64,000 bases of DNA from Lewinella sp. LCG006. GTDB taxonomy: Bacteria > Bacteroidota > Bacteroidia > Chitinophagales > Saprospiraceae. The translations under genes and the position numbers were made by a program. The DNA is taken from positions 5,499,802 through 5,563,801 of the forward strand of contig NZ_CP160680.1 in assembly GCF_040784935.1 (NCBI RefSeq), written 5' to 3'. The notes under the pieces were generated by a model. It was not told where the DNA came from. It worked only from the letters and a program-made list of their open reading frames with translations, and did not search any database. Of the stretch, positions 1-8,850 are shown one piece after another (position 1 is the first letter of the stretch; the number at the start of each line of letters is the position of its first letter).

Positions 1-1
1 T

Positions 2-1873
2 GATGGTAGCTTGATTATCGTTACTGGAGGAGATTTCTATAGAAGTTATACCCAACCGGAAGACGAAGAGATTGTTTTGGATCGACTGCCTTTACCTAAT
101 TTTGGAAGAGTTGACTGCATTGGATATCGAAGGATAGATAATTGTATTTACGGAATAGATAATAATCTACCAGGACTACCTAGAATATTCCGTTTGTCTC
201 CCTTTGGAGAATTCGAGATATTAGATACAATAGAAAATGTCGTTGGATTTCTTGTGTCAGGAACAATATCTTTTGATGACGATCATCTTCTCTTACCCCA
301 TGGTAATAATATCATCTCCATTGATCTTACTGATTTTGAAGCAGCACCGTCGTTTATCCCAGTTCTTCCTGCCCTTCCTCCTGGATTTGGAGACATCGCA
401 ATGAATCCTAAAGATGGTCGATTGCATGGATATTATCATGATTTAAGTGAGTTTTGGAATATTGATCCTGAAACAGGAAATATTGAGGATGGGTATAGTT
501 TTGCTTCAAATACAGAATTTATTGGAATTAATAGTATAGGGTTTATCGGAAACGAAATATTAGTAGGACTTACTTCAGCTGAAACTACTCCTGTTATGGG
601 GTTTTACCATCCCTATACAAATCAGTATTTCGAAGTGGCTTCTGAGATAGCATCTGTGGAAACTTGGCAGTATATTGATGGTTGTACTTGTCAGGATTTT
701 GATCTTTATGTCAGTCAGTCAATGCAAGAAGACTCTCTTTTTCAATGTACTGCGAGAAAATCTGTTATTAAGGTTGTCAATCGATCTATCACGCAATCTT
801 GGGGTAACCTTACTTTGACGGATACCTTCCCGTCAGGAGTAGTTATTGAGGAAATTCTGTACAATCCCTATCCTGGGGAAATTAGTGGTATAGGTACAAA
901 CATTTTAAGGATTGATAATTTTGATCCTCCATTTGGCATTGATAGTATTATTCTTGGTTTGATCATTACCGAATCTGCGGCAACAGGTATGCAGCAAGTT
1001 CAGGCCACACTGAGTGGTATTACTGACACACCAGCCCATCCCGAAGGTCTAGTACGGTCAGATGACCCTAAAACGTATGAATACGCTGATGATCCCACTT
1101 CTTTTTACATTCTATCTAGGGATAATTTACCGAACGTAGAGACTAATTTTAACTTATGCCCTGATTCTCTACTCGTGCTGAACCCACTTGGAGATCAATT
1201 TCCAGATGGCTTTACCTTTCAATGGATGGATGGGCTCACAACGCCAACTCGTGAAGTCAATAATCCCGGGATCTACCATTTGACGGTCAGCGATGATTGT
1301 GAATCTAGAGAATTTGATATAGTAGTAGAAGAAGTAGACCTCACTACTAATTTAGGAGAAGACATAAACATTACGATTGGCAATTCCATTGAGTTGGAGG
1401 CAGCAACAAATAATTCGCAACCGATCACCTCTTATTCCTGGTTTCTGAATGACTCTTTGTTCATTTCCTGTCTGGAAGATTGTGCTTCATTAACGCTGAC
1501 CCCAGAGCAAAGCTTACTAGTTACGGTCAGCGTTATGGATACGGAAGGCTGTGTTGCTGAAGATGAATTGCAAATTACCGTCGAGTTTCCTTTTTTCGCG
1601 CCTAATGCTTTTTCGCCAAATAGAGATGGCGTTAATGACTATTTCTATCTCCAAACAAAAGTACCGCTAAAGCTTACTAATTTTTCGGTATTTGACCGAT
1701 GGGGAGGTTTAGTCTTTGAACATACCAACAGCTACACCAATACCCCGTCAGCAGGTTGGGATGGTTCTTCTAAAGGGCAGCAAACAGCGGTAGGCATCTA
1801 TTTATGGCAAGCAATTTTTGATATTAACGGAAAAAACTACACGATGTCAGGCGATGTAACACTCATTCGATGA
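2..1873 (+). CDS. Secreted protein with gliding-motility type C-terminal domain (5' partial)
   Basis: The frame is open from the first bases, so the gene starts upstream of the window; the TTG at 11 is not a credible start. Four parts can be seen. The first ~220 residues look like a repeat-poor beta-propeller-type region, with many FGD, DGRL and hydrophobic strand patterns. A DUF11-like or conserved-repeat segment follows around residues 235-340. An Ig/PKD-like segment contains 'SVMDTEGC'. The last ~90 residues contain 'APNAFSPNRDGVNDYF', the hallmark of the gliding motility-associated C-terminal domain (CHU_C, type B sorting signal of the type IX secretion system). The protein is therefore expected to be exported and attached to the surface. 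Its substrate or binding role cannot be read from the sequence. Confidence 0.85.
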   Translation, partial: DGSLIIVTGGDFYRSYTQPEDEEIVLDRLPLPNFGRVDCIGYRRIDNCIYGIDNNLPGLPRIFRLSPFGEFEILDTIENVVGFLVSGTISFDDDHLLLPHGNNIISIDLTDFEAAPSFIPVLPALPPGFGDIAMNPKDGRLHGYYHDLSEFWNIDPETGNIEDGYSFASNTEFIGINSIGFIGNEILVGLTSAETTPVMGFYHPYTNQYFEVASEIASVETWQYIDGCTCQDFDLYVSQSMQEDSLFQCTARKSVIKVVNRSITQSWGNLTLTDTFPSGVVIEEILYNPYPGEISGIGTNILRIDNFDPPFGIDSIILGLIITESAATGMQQVQATLSGITDTPAHPEGLVRSDDPKTYEYADDPTSFYILSRDNLPNVETNFNLCPDSLLVLNPLGDQFPDGFTFQWMDGLTTPTREVNNPGIYHLTVSDDCESREFDIVVEEVDLTTNLGEDINITIGNSIELEAATNNSQPITSYSWFLNDSLFISCLEDCASLTLTPEQSLLVTVSVMDTEGCVAEDELQITVEFPFFAPNAFSPNRDGVNDYFYLQTKVPLKLTNFSVFDRWGGLVFEHTNSYTNTPSAGWDGSSKGQQTAVGIYLWQAIFDINGKNYTMSGDVTLIR

Positions 1874-2230
1874 TAATAGACTTCTAGTGTGGGCGTTATG
1901 AGGTTCCACTTGGGCAAACAACCTGTATGGTGCCTCTCGCAATTATCTAGCAGGAAGCTATATCTACAACTAAATGGTAGATGAGCAAACGGCAGCGGGG
2001 GTATCAGTGGGTGAAAGGATAGTACCTTTCGCTTTATACTGGGTAGAAGGCGAAAGCTGAGTAAAAAAGCCGCCAATAATAATTGAAAAACGCAGGAATA
2101 CGGTATAATTGATTACTCTAACGTAAAAATACGTGCCATACCGAAAAACCTACTCCCAAAACTCATCCTCATTAATTTTCTAATATTAGAAATATGCTTC
2201 TCGATAAGAACTGCGGATTCAGACATAAAA
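1874..2230. other. Intergenic region without a recognised gene
   Basis: About 425 bases separate the secreted protein gene from the convergent anti-sigma-like gene. Short open frames on the minus strand have biased, low-quality composition and no recognisable motif. The only clear structure is the terminator hairpin at its right end. Confidence 0.5.
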
Positions 2231-2264
2231 AAACGACTTTGAGAACTACATCCCAAAGTCGTTT
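2231..2264 (-). terminator. Rho-independent terminator of the sigma factor operon
   Basis: A perfect 11-bp inverted repeat (AAACGACTTTG at 2231-2241, CAAAGTCGTTT at 2254-2264) has a 12-nt loop. On the minus strand it is followed by a run of T (plus-strand A's at 2227-2233), just past the end of the gene at 2299. On the plus strand it is followed by a weaker T-rich stretch, so it may also stop transcripts from the gene ending at 1873. Confidence 0.8.
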
Positions 2265-2298
2265 ATATTTTTGTTTTATCTGCTGTTAAAATGAAAAA

Positions 2299-2658
2299 TC
2301 AGGAACCGCAACAAAAGCAACCTTCATCTATCAAGTCAAAGGGTTCAAAATAAGGTTGAAATGTTACTGATGCTTTTGGCCGTAAAACATGTTGCTTTGA
2401 TACTTGTTGGGACAAGAAAGTACGATTACGTTCAATCTCTTCCTTATGTATGGTTTCGCATACTACAGCATTTGATGTGTCAAAAAAGTCCTGCATATCT
2501 GCATAGAGTAACTGACAGGCTTCACAATTGGCAATGATGTGTGATACTCTGTGGTAGTCTGATGGCGGTAGTTCATTTCTCAAATGTTTTAGCATAAGAG
2601 AAATGACGGCATCCCGCTCTTCGTAATTGAGAGTTTCACGGTGTGCACTTGGAGGCAT
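2299..2658 (-). CDS. Small Cys/His-motif protein, probable anti-sigma-type partner
   Basis: This 119-residue protein is encoded 127 bp downstream of an ECF-type sigma factor on the same strand, the usual position for a regulatory partner. Residues ~44-51 contain an H-x3-C-x2-C pattern ('HIIANCEAC'), the signature of zinc-binding anti-sigma (ZAS) proteins. There is no transmembrane segment, so any anti-sigma action would be cytoplasmic. The C-terminus ends in an unusual Cys cluster ('EGCFCCGS'). The family assignment rests on the motif and the neighbour. It could instead be a short Cys-rich peptide precursor or a metal sensor. Confidence 0.6.
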   Translation of the reverse strand: MPPSAHRETLNYEERDAVISLMLKHLRNELPPSDYHRVSHIIANCEACQLLYADMQDFFDTSNAVVCETIHKEEIERNRTFLSQQVSKQHVLRPKASVTFQPYFEPFDLIDEGCFCCGS

Positions 2659-2785
2659 AGCGGAAGGGTTTTTAAAATCATGGAATAGATTACTGACATA
2701 ATCAAGGGATTATAACCAATAAAAGCGTTCTTTCATTGGGCAAAGAGAGGCATGCAAATAGGATCAATGTAGAGGGTTGATAAAA

Positions 2786-3346
2786 TTATTCTTTAGGAGG
2801 AAGTTGTTTCCGTAACGCTTTGAGTGCCCTGGAGTTTGCTTTCCGTAACGCAACCGCGGAATATCCTAAATGGGTCTCGATCTCCTTATAACTCATTTTG
2901 TCCCAAAAACGCATTCGTAAGAGACGGGCATGATCCGGCTTCGTCTCTTCTTCTAAAACATGGGTTAATAGCGTAAACTGTGCCTCGCGATCTTCTGCTT
3001 GCTGTTTAACAAGAAAAGGATCTTCCGATAGGCGCTCAATACAATCATCAATCTCTAATGATGACTGTCGTTTTCTGAGTTTACTACGAACTTTCTGGGC
3101 ATCTACACAAACATTCAAAGTCACACGATAGATAAAAGCATCTGGATCTCGAATGAATTGTTTTCTGGCTCCAAGAATTACGCGGATGATAACGTCTTGC
3201 GCAAGATCTTCGGAATCTAAGAAATCATGTGACTTGAATCGGTTAACCAATTCAGGCTGCAAACGAGAAATTGCTTCTACTACTTGCTGAAAATTCTCCT
3301 GACTTGGGGGAGGCAATGGTGTTTGTAATGGCTCTTGCGCCCTCAT
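2786..3346 (-). CDS. ECF-family RNA polymerase sigma factor (sigma-70 regions 2 and 4)
   Basis: The 186-residue length fits an ECF sigma factor. Region 2 is seen at about residues 30-95, with 'DSEDLAQDVIIRVI' matching the -10 recognition and core-binding helix, followed by 'DPDAFIYRVTLNVCVD'. Region 4 is at about residues 125-183, with the helix-turn-helix 'SYKEIETHLGYSAVALRKA'. It would direct RNA polymerase to a small regulon. The next gene on the strand is the Cys/His-motif partner. A 7-bp inverted repeat upstream (3391-3427) may be an autoregulatory site. Confidence 0.88.
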   Translation of the reverse strand: MRAQEPLQTPLPPPSQENFQQVVEAISRLQPELVNRFKSHDFLDSEDLAQDVIIRVILGARKQFIRDPDAFIYRVTLNVCVDAQKVRSKLRKRQSSLEIDDCIERLSEDPFLVKQQAEDREAQFTLLTHVLEEETKPDHARLLRMRFWDKMSYKEIETHLGYSAVALRKANSRALKALRKQLPPKE

Positions 3347-3390
3347 AGTTACTAAGTTTTATACTTCTATAGTCTGCTTCTTAAGCTATT

Positions 3391-3427
3391 TGTGACCTAA
3401 TTATACATATTTTTTTTCATGGTCACA
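3391..3427. promoter_or_regulatory. Inverted repeat between divergent sigma factor and YegP-like genes
   Basis: TGTGACC at 3391-3397 and its exact complement GGTCACA at 3421-3427 are separated by 23 A/T-rich bases. The pair lies 45-80 bp upstream of the sigma factor start and in the shared upstream region of the plus-strand gene at 3508. The arrangement suits an operator or a pair of sigma/regulator half-sites. No binding protein can be named from sequence. Confidence 0.35.
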
Positions 3428-3507
3428 TTTATTGACTAAAAGAGTCTATATAACTGAACGGTGGAAATTCATCGTAATATAAACATTTAATTTTAAAATC
3501 ATTCGAG

Positions 3508-3846
3508 ATGGAGAATCCAAAATTTCAGTTATTTAAAGACAGTGCTAGCGAGTTCCGGTTCCGCTTACGAGCCAAAAACGGCGAGATTATTCTGCGCAGT
3601 AGCGAAGGCTACGCTTCGAAGCAAGGATGTCAGAAAGGTATTGGCTCAGTAAAAGAAAATGCGCCGATTGACAGCCGTTACGGGCGACATACTGCAACGA
3701 ATGGGAAATATTACTTTATTCTCAAAGCTGGAAACGGCGAACCACTGGGCATTAGTGAAATGTATAATAGCACTGCTGGGCGTGAAAACGGTATTGCTGC
3801 TGTGAAGCGGGATGCCCCTGGTGCACCAACGGAAGATTTGACGTAG
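3508..3846 (+). CDS. YegP-like protein with two DUF1508 repeats
   Basis: The 112 residues form two tandem copies of the DUF1508/UPF0339 fold: residues ~4-50 ('FQLFKDSASEFRFRLRAKNG...') and ~58-105 ('YYFILKAGNGEPLGISEMY'). Each copy has the family pattern of an aromatic-rich strand, a K/A-x-N-G turn, and 'SE.Y.S..g...GI.SVK..A' with a Gly-Ile/Val-Lys ending. E. coli YegP has the same two-repeat build and no firmly established function. The gene is alone on the plus strand, diverging from the sigma factor, which might control it. It is followed by other very small proteins. Confidence 0.88.
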   Translation: MENPKFQLFKDSASEFRFRLRAKNGEIILRSSEGYASKQGCQKGIGSVKENAPIDSRYGRHTATNGKYYFILKAGNGEPLGISEMYNSTAGRENGIAAVKRDAPGAPTEDLT

Positions 3847-3992
3847 CCACATTTCATGTTGGTGAAGGAGTCGCCTTGTTTTATCACTCACATAGAGAGG
3901 GCCTCTATGGAGTAATCATTCTGGAACTTTTTAAAAAGTCAGAATGTTATTTCTTAAATAACCGATTTCGTTATATTAAAAATTATTAATCT

Positions 3993-4217
3993 ATGAGCAA
4001 GAAGAATCAACATGTTGTCCCACACCAAGAAGGGTGGGCGACGAAAGGGGCAGGAAATGAACGTGCTACGAAAGTACACGCAACACAGGCAGATGCAATA
4101 GCCCATGCAAAACAAATTGCACAGAATCAGCAATCAGAACTGCTTATTCATGGGCGAAATGGGAGAATTCGTGAGCGTAACAGCTACGGAAACGATCCCT
4201 ATCCACCGAGGGGTTAA
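3993..4217 (+). CDS. DUF2188 small protein
   Basis: The 74-residue protein reads 'HVVPHQEGWATKGAGNERAT' and continues with 'A...A..IA.NQ.SELLIHGRNGRI'. This matches the DUF2188 pattern (H-V-V-P...G-W.v...g..rA, ending with 'H...G.I...'). Family members are small soluble proteins of unknown role, common on plasmids and in stress-related clusters. A nested hairpin follows 19 bp after its stop. It probably shares a regulatory unit with the YegP-like gene 146 bp upstream. Confidence 0.8.
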   Translation: MSKKNQHVVPHQEGWATKGAGNERATKVHATQADAIAHAKQIAQNQQSELLIHGRNGRIRERNSYGNDPYPPRG

Positions 4218-4235
4218 CACCCTACCCAATTATAA

Positions 4236-4287
4236 AGAGCCGATTCTCTATAACCCCAGATAATTCTGGTAATGAGATATCGGCTCT
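4236..4287 (+). terminator. Nested stem-loop after the DUF2188 gene
   Basis: Outer stem AGAGCCGAT (4236-4244) pairs exactly with ATCGGCTCT (4279-4287). An inner hairpin CCAGA/TCTGG (4256-4260, 4265-4269) sits in the loop. Only a weak T-rich tail (CTTCG) follows. It probably ends the DUF2188 transcript or acts in the 5' leader of the next gene, which starts 29 bp further on. Confidence 0.5.
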
Positions 4288-4315
4288 CTTCGTTCACTTG
4301 ATTAAAATTTTAAAA

Positions 4316-4807
4316 ATGAAAATCCTTCATTATTCTTTTCTGCCAAATGGCCTTATTCGTGTTGATTATCCAGGTAATCAGATACTTTGGATACAACGTA
4401 ATGAGCACTCTGGTAGAGTAGTGCGCCGAACCAAAATCAACACACTAAGCAAAGTGCAGCATACTGGTATCTATCTAGGCGTAGATTACTATACCCGTGA
4501 ACCTCTTATCTTGCATAATCATTACCGCGTTGGATTCCCCTATATCTCCACCTATCAGGACTATGCATTAGGACAGCAAGTCTATTGGCATGAAGGTCGT
4601 TGTACCAATAATCCATCAATGGTGCTGAGTATTGCCCTTAGAGATGCTAAAGCGGGAATTTCGTATGATGTTCTTTTGAATAATTGCCAGACCTATACCA
4701 ACAGGGCTTGCCATAATCGCAATCACTCGGAAGACGTAACAAAATGGGTTGGTGGGCTTTTAGGGATTAGCCTTGTAATTGGATTTGTACGAGCGATCGC
4801 TTCGTGA
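4316..4807 (+). CDS. LRAT-like (permuted NlpC/P60) cysteine hydrolase/acyltransferase
   Basis: I choose the ATG at 4316 over an in-frame TTG at 4298, giving 163 residues. The fold signature is the His box 'VQHTGIYLG' (about residues 45-53) followed ~70 residues later by 'NNCQTYTNRAC' (catalytic Cys in an N-C box), as in LRAT-domain proteins. A hydrophobic helix near the C-terminus ('GLLGISLVIGFVRAIAS') could anchor it to a membrane. LRAT relatives act on lipids or peptides; the substrate here is unknown. It ends a plus-strand group of small proteins. Confidence 0.7.
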   Translation: MKILHYSFLPNGLIRVDYPGNQILWIQRNEHSGRVVRRTKINTLSKVQHTGIYLGVDYYTREPLILHNHYRVGFPYISTYQDYALGQQVYWHEGRCTNNPSMVLSIALRDAKAGISYDVLLNNCQTYTNRACHNRNHSEDVTKWVGGLLGISLVIGFVRAIAS

Positions 4808-4897
4808 GGGAAAAGAGAAACAATCCATTTTATTGACTTTTTTGCGCTATCGGTGCTAGAAGGTGAGTTCAGCTAGAGAAATAGAGATTACCTCACC

Positions 4898-5134
4898 TTA
4901 AGGTTCAAAAACGACAACATCAGGATATAGCTGATGCATTGCTCCTGAAGGTGGATACAGCCAAACACTGCCATAGCGGTCGGGGTCTTCTACCGCTTCT
5001 TGGAGGGTGTCATACTCGACAGGCATTTTTCCATGATCTTCGTCTATGTAGGTAGAACGAAGAGATGTATTCGGAAACTCTTTCACTAACTGGATCGCAT
5101 CCTTTAAAGACAGTTGACTAGAGTATTCTGACAT
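4898..5134 (-). CDS. Hypothetical small acidic protein
   Basis: The ATG at 5134 (78 residues) is preferred over a TTG four codons upstream. The protein is soluble and acidic ('DEDHGKMPVEYDTLQEAVED'), with a short helix and a C-terminal 'LYPPSGAMHQLYPDVVVFEP' that looks like a compact beta structure. I recognise no family. It is the last gene of a minus-strand run of small plasmid-type proteins (4898-6206). Confidence 0.5.
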   Translation of the reverse strand: MSEYSSQLSLKDAIQLVKEFPNTSLRSTYIDEDHGKMPVEYDTLQEAVEDPDRYGSVWLYPPSGAMHQLYPDVVVFEP

Positions 5135-5214
5135 TATTCTATCCAATTTATTTGTAAATATTTCCTCTCTGGAGTTTAGAGATATTCCTAGCGTAAATCG
5201 AGTCGAATTTCATA

Positions 5215-5772
5215 TTATCCAAACAAATCTAACTGTCGCTGAAGCCGCTCCTCCAACTGAATTAAATGAGCAAAACGATTGTAAAGGTGATTATGCTTTA
5301 GGCTTAGATTGACATGAATATCCTCACATGCCCTGCCCTGTTCAGCAGTCCTTTCGTTTTTGCGCTTTTGAGACAACTGGAAAGCCAATTCACGGTAGCG
5401 TGCGAGGTCTTTTTTGTAGGCATCCAAAGCTTCTGTTTTCAACTGCCGTAAAGCTTCCGAGTGTTGTGGTTCCATCCTAGCATCGGCCTTTTCGATACGC
5501 TCCACATCATATCCTAAATAGCCACTGTTTTGCACAGCTTCCATAATTTGGCGCGGTGTTCGTACCGTACCACCTAAGAAGTAATACCAAGGATGGCCTG
5601 GTTCGTAGCCGTTATTTTTATTTGGATTCTGCCCAACTGGTAAATAGCTCAGTTCAAAACCAAGCTTTTCGCGGTAAGCAAATTCCTTTTTATTATGACC
5701 AAAGGCTAGCTTGATCCATAGCCCATGTGCATAGCGGGGATGGCATCCCCATAGTACTATTCCATTTCTCAT
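5215..5772 (-). CDS. Hypothetical protein of the mobile region
   Basis: This 185-residue protein has a strong Shine-Dalgarno (AAAGGAG, 6-9 bases before the ATG at 5772). The N-terminal ~95 residues are aromatic-rich and globular ('GHPWYYFLGGTVRTPRQIM'). The C-terminal ~90 residues are charged helices (two long K/E/R-rich segments) suggesting a coiled coil. No enzymatic motif is seen and I do not recognise the family. Its place between DUF6876 and another small protein suggests an accessory plasmid/ICE gene. Confidence 0.6.
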   Translation of the reverse strand: MRNGIVLWGCHPRYAHGLWIKLAFGHNKKEFAYREKLGFELSYLPVGQNPNKNNGYEPGHPWYYFLGGTVRTPRQIMEAVQNSGYLGYDVERIEKADARMEPQHSEALRQLKTEALDAYKKDLARYRELAFQLSQKRKNERTAEQGRACEDIHVNLSLKHNHLYNRFAHLIQLEERLQRQLDLFG

Positions 5773-5843
5773 TATTTATCTCCTTTTTAGCGCTGCTGAA
5801 AAGAAAGAAAAGAGACATAAAGTCCCTTCCCTTCTCGGTATCG

Positions 5844-6206
5844 TTAATATTCACAAGGCAACAGTAATGTGTTGTCTGTAAACCAAAGTATGATTTCCGT
5901 TAGTGGGAAGTCGGTAAATGTGATGTCATAGGACTTAACGAGATTGTCATTACCATCTTCCAACCTTAATACGGCAGTGTGATCATCTTGATTAACCTCA
6001 AGTTTCCAAACTTGGAAAGGCACTGATCTTACTTCTGTATCTATCTGATAAGCTGCACAAATATCATCCACCAGCCAGTAGGCTCCCGCCTTTTCTGCGA
6101 GGTACTTGACCCCATCTGTGTAGGTTACCTTTCTATTCATGTGGTGGCGGTACCAGTGTTCTGTTCCGCCTGTAAATTGCTTAAGTTCTTCCTGTAGATC
6201 GGTCAT
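5844..6206 (-). CDS. DUF6876-like protein
   Basis: The ATG at 6206 is preceded by a clear AAAGGAG ribosome binding site; the open frame upstream of it is GC-rich and Pro/Arg-rich and is rejected. The 120-residue product starts 'MTDLQEELKQFTGGTEHWYR' and contains 'YLAEKAGAYWLVDDICAAYQ' and 'VWKLEV', the pattern I associate with the DUF6876 family found on plasmids and integrative elements. Its function is unknown. It is a useful marker that the region is of mobile origin. Confidence 0.65.
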   Translation of the reverse strand: MTDLQEELKQFTGGTEHWYRHHMNRKVTYTDGVKYLAEKAGAYWLVDDICAAYQIDTEVRSVPFQVWKLEVNQDDHTAVLRLEDGNDNLVKSYDITFTDFPLTEIILWFTDNTLLLPCEY

Positions 6207-6429
6207 TTCCCATTCTCCTTTTCTTTTAGTGTTGGGGTGCAAACAGCACTGCTTGCTTGCACCCCTGCCACGTGGTCGAACGGGGGGGAGGTAAACGCAA
6301 GGAGGCTCCGAATGAGGGCTCCCTTTAGGGATACGTTTGGATGCCTTGCGTGCGCCAGGGGGGAACACCCCTTAGCTGATACGTTTAAACTAATTTGCTT
6401 ATTTAATTCTAAAACCCCTGTTTGAAGTT

Positions 6430-8835
6430 TTATCGAAAACATCCTGGTTGGTCTGAAAAATCATCCGCCAGATTAGAAACCAAAATTGGTAAATCATACA
6501 ATTCCCCCTTAAGTGACTTTTCCAGAATATTGACAAGGAACTTTCTATGCCAGCCTTTCTGGCCATTTACTTCGAGAAAGGCCGCTTGCTGATTTGTTAA
6601 ATGTGTATTGATTCTTTGTAGTTCTGCATACGCCAAAAATGAAAGTTCTGAGTACTGACTTTGATTATAGCCATTGATGTTGTTGAGCTGATACAGTGCA
6701 CTCAGACACAATAGGTAGTGGTGTTGTAATACTCCTAGTGCATGATTTTCATTTATAGGACTTTTAGGTTCAAAGAGTAAACCTTCCGTCAGGTCTTCCA
6801 ACATGTCCTTTGGCGAATAGGCAGAGCCTCTGTAGCGCATTTGATGCTCCAGCATTCTTGACAAACGGTTTGGATGTAGCAGTTTTTCCAATAAGTGCCT
6901 TTGTCTTATTAGTACTAATTCTTGTGATGCATAAGGATAAGCTCTTTGTTGAACCGCATCCGGTACAGGCCACTGCTGATTACAGAAGGTATATTCAAGT
7001 AAAAAGGTTAAGGCACGTTGTTGCGTCGCTTTTGGTACGTAGCCATATACCGTTCCTTCTTCCGTTGGAAGCTTTTGGTTTTCGTAAACGCCACCTATGT
7101 TTTGTAGTACATGCATTTGATAGCGATACCACATTGTCAAAAAATCCTCGTGCAAACCAATGAGATGCTTGGTTTCCGCCCCATCAGCACTTGCCCAAAC
7201 AGAAAGGCTGTCTGCCACTTTCCTTAAATTTGCCAGTGCATAGCTGGATGCTTTGATATTATCATCGCCTAGACATTCGGTCTGAGTGGTAGGATCAAAA
7301 TTGATCGACTCATTACTGTATTGATACGCGAAGTCACCACCACGAAGAATCGTATCTGAAACAAGGGGATTATAATCTGGGGCATAACGATAACCCCAAT
7401 TAATGGCCGTATGATCATATGGCCCAATGGTCGCAATATATTCTACGCCTTCATCAGCTTGCTGAGCGACGTAATTAAATCGGGCATAGTCCATCAGGGT
7501 AGGTGTGATACCAAACTTTTTAGTAAACGAGGCAGATCGTAAAGAATCGGTAGGGTAGATCGAACTGGCCTTCATGTTATGGGAGAGGCCAAGAGCATGT
7601 CCTACCTCATGAGCGATAACATAGCTTACAAGCTGCCCCATCACCGAGTCTGGCAAGAAAAGTTGGGAAGCCATTGGGTTGCTTGCACCCGTTTCAATCA
7701 AATAGCGATTTCGTAAGTAATCGAAAACATTGTGATACCAGATGATATCACTTTCAATAATTTCACCGCTTCTGGGATCGCTCACACTTGGTCCCATTGC
7801 ATTACGCGTTTCATTGGTTACATAACGAATTACACTATATCTTGCATCCTCAAGATTAAAGTTATCGCTTTCTGGTGCTTCTTTGGCAAAGATGGCATTT
7901 CTAAATCCAGCTGTTTCAAAGCAACTATTCCACATCTCCACGCCTTTTTTAAAGTAGGGCCGCCACTTTACTGGTGTTGCTGGATCAATGTAAAAAGTAA
8001 TGGGTTTTACTGGTTCGGTTAATTCCCCGTTTTGGTAAGCTTCCATATCGCATGGAACTAAATTCCATCGCTTGATATACTTATGGTTTTGTACGCCAGC
8101 AATATCAGACGAATAGATTTTTTTATTGATTGTGAACCACCCAACACGTGGATCATGAACCCTTGGGATCATAGGCCTCTTTGGTAGTAAGACTAAAGAA
8201 TAGTTCATCAAAAAACTCATACTAGCGGTTCCATCTGCATTGGGTGTCCGGCCAACGTTATAAGTTTTCATGTAACGTAGTTCGATGTTTTCTGGGAAAG
8301 CATTAAAGGCTTCTAGCCAACTTCGAGACTTGTCAAAATGATCCTTGTCATATTTCCCAGCAAGATGATTATCCCAACTAGACAATAAGGAAGCTGAATG
8401 AGTGAAAAAATCAGAAACATCAATTTTATGACTATCCCCTCCTGGAAGGAAGTTCTTGATTTCAAACCTTTCAACCACAGGAGGCAGACTGTTTACTTCA
8501 ATGGCAAGATGGAGAGGGTCATTAGGATTACTAATACTTTCCGCATTTCTTGCACGAAGAATAAGCGTTTCTTCTTGTTTTTCCCAATAAACCAAGCATT
8601 CAACAAGTTTTGATCCGGCGACTTGTCGTGCGTCGAAGTTTTCTGGGATGCCTGCAAAACGCGATATCAATAACATATCCCTGCCTAGTAAGGAATCGGG
8701 AATATTGAAAAATATTTTGCTGCCCTTGCGCTCAGCCTGAAATAAGATCGAAGAAGCATTATTTGTATTTTGCTTGTTCTCATTTACACAAGAGGACACA
8801 CTACACAGCATAAGAAGGTATAATAGCTTTTTCAT
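6430..8835 (-). CDS. Zinc-dependent metalloprotease lipoprotein (DUF5117/DUF5118 type)
   Basis: The 801-residue protein starts with a lipoprotein signal ('LLYLLMLCSVSSC', lipobox Cys at residue 16), so it is exported and lipid-anchored. The catalytic zinc site 'HEVGHALGLSHNMKAS' (HExxHxxGLxH, around residue 412) is the metzincin-like motif of the large Bacteroidota DUF5117/DUF5118/DUF4953 metalloproteases. The flanking regions ('VKWRPYFKKGVEMWN', 'DPRSGEI') also match that family. It is a bacterial surface or periplasmic peptidase of unknown substrate. It lies 15 bp after the SH3 membrane gene and could be cotranscribed with it. Confidence 0.85.
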   Translation of the reverse strand: MKKLLYLLMLCSVSSCVNENKQNTNNASSILFQAERKGSKIFFNIPDSLLGRDMLLISRFAGIPENFDARQVAGSKLVECLVYWEKQEETLILRARNAESISNPNDPLHLAIEVNSLPPVVERFEIKNFLPGGDSHKIDVSDFFTHSASLLSSWDNHLAGKYDKDHFDKSRSWLEAFNAFPENIELRYMKTYNVGRTPNADGTASMSFLMNYSLVLLPKRPMIPRVHDPRVGWFTINKKIYSSDIAGVQNHKYIKRWNLVPCDMEAYQNGELTEPVKPITFYIDPATPVKWRPYFKKGVEMWNSCFETAGFRNAIFAKEAPESDNFNLEDARYSVIRYVTNETRNAMGPSVSDPRSGEIIESDIIWYHNVFDYLRNRYLIETGASNPMASQLFLPDSVMGQLVSYVIAHEVGHALGLSHNMKASSIYPTDSLRSASFTKKFGITPTLMDYARFNYVAQQADEGVEYIATIGPYDHTAINWGYRYAPDYNPLVSDTILRGGDFAYQYSNESINFDPTTQTECLGDDNIKASSYALANLRKVADSLSVWASADGAETKHLIGLHEDFLTMWYRYQMHVLQNIGGVYENQKLPTEEGTVYGYVPKATQQRALTFLLEYTFCNQQWPVPDAVQQRAYPYASQELVLIRQRHLLEKLLHPNRLSRMLEHQMRYRGSAYSPKDMLEDLTEGLLFEPKSPINENHALGVLQHHYLLCLSALYQLNNINGYNQSQYSELSFLAYAELQRINTHLTNQQAAFLEVNGQKGWHRKFLVNILEKSLKGELYDLPILVSNLADDFSDQPGCFR

Positions 8836-8850
8836 AGTATGTACTATTTG

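Noticed and set aside
1837-2076. 79-codon minus-strand frame after the first gene
   Set aside because: It overlaps the 3' end of the secreted protein gene, has no family resemblance, and its composition is not protein-like.
6207-6442. Overlapping open frames on both strands in a GC-rich segment
   Set aside because: No motif, biased Pro/Arg composition and a clear ribosome binding site for the DUF6876 gene at 6206 show this is non-coding leader.
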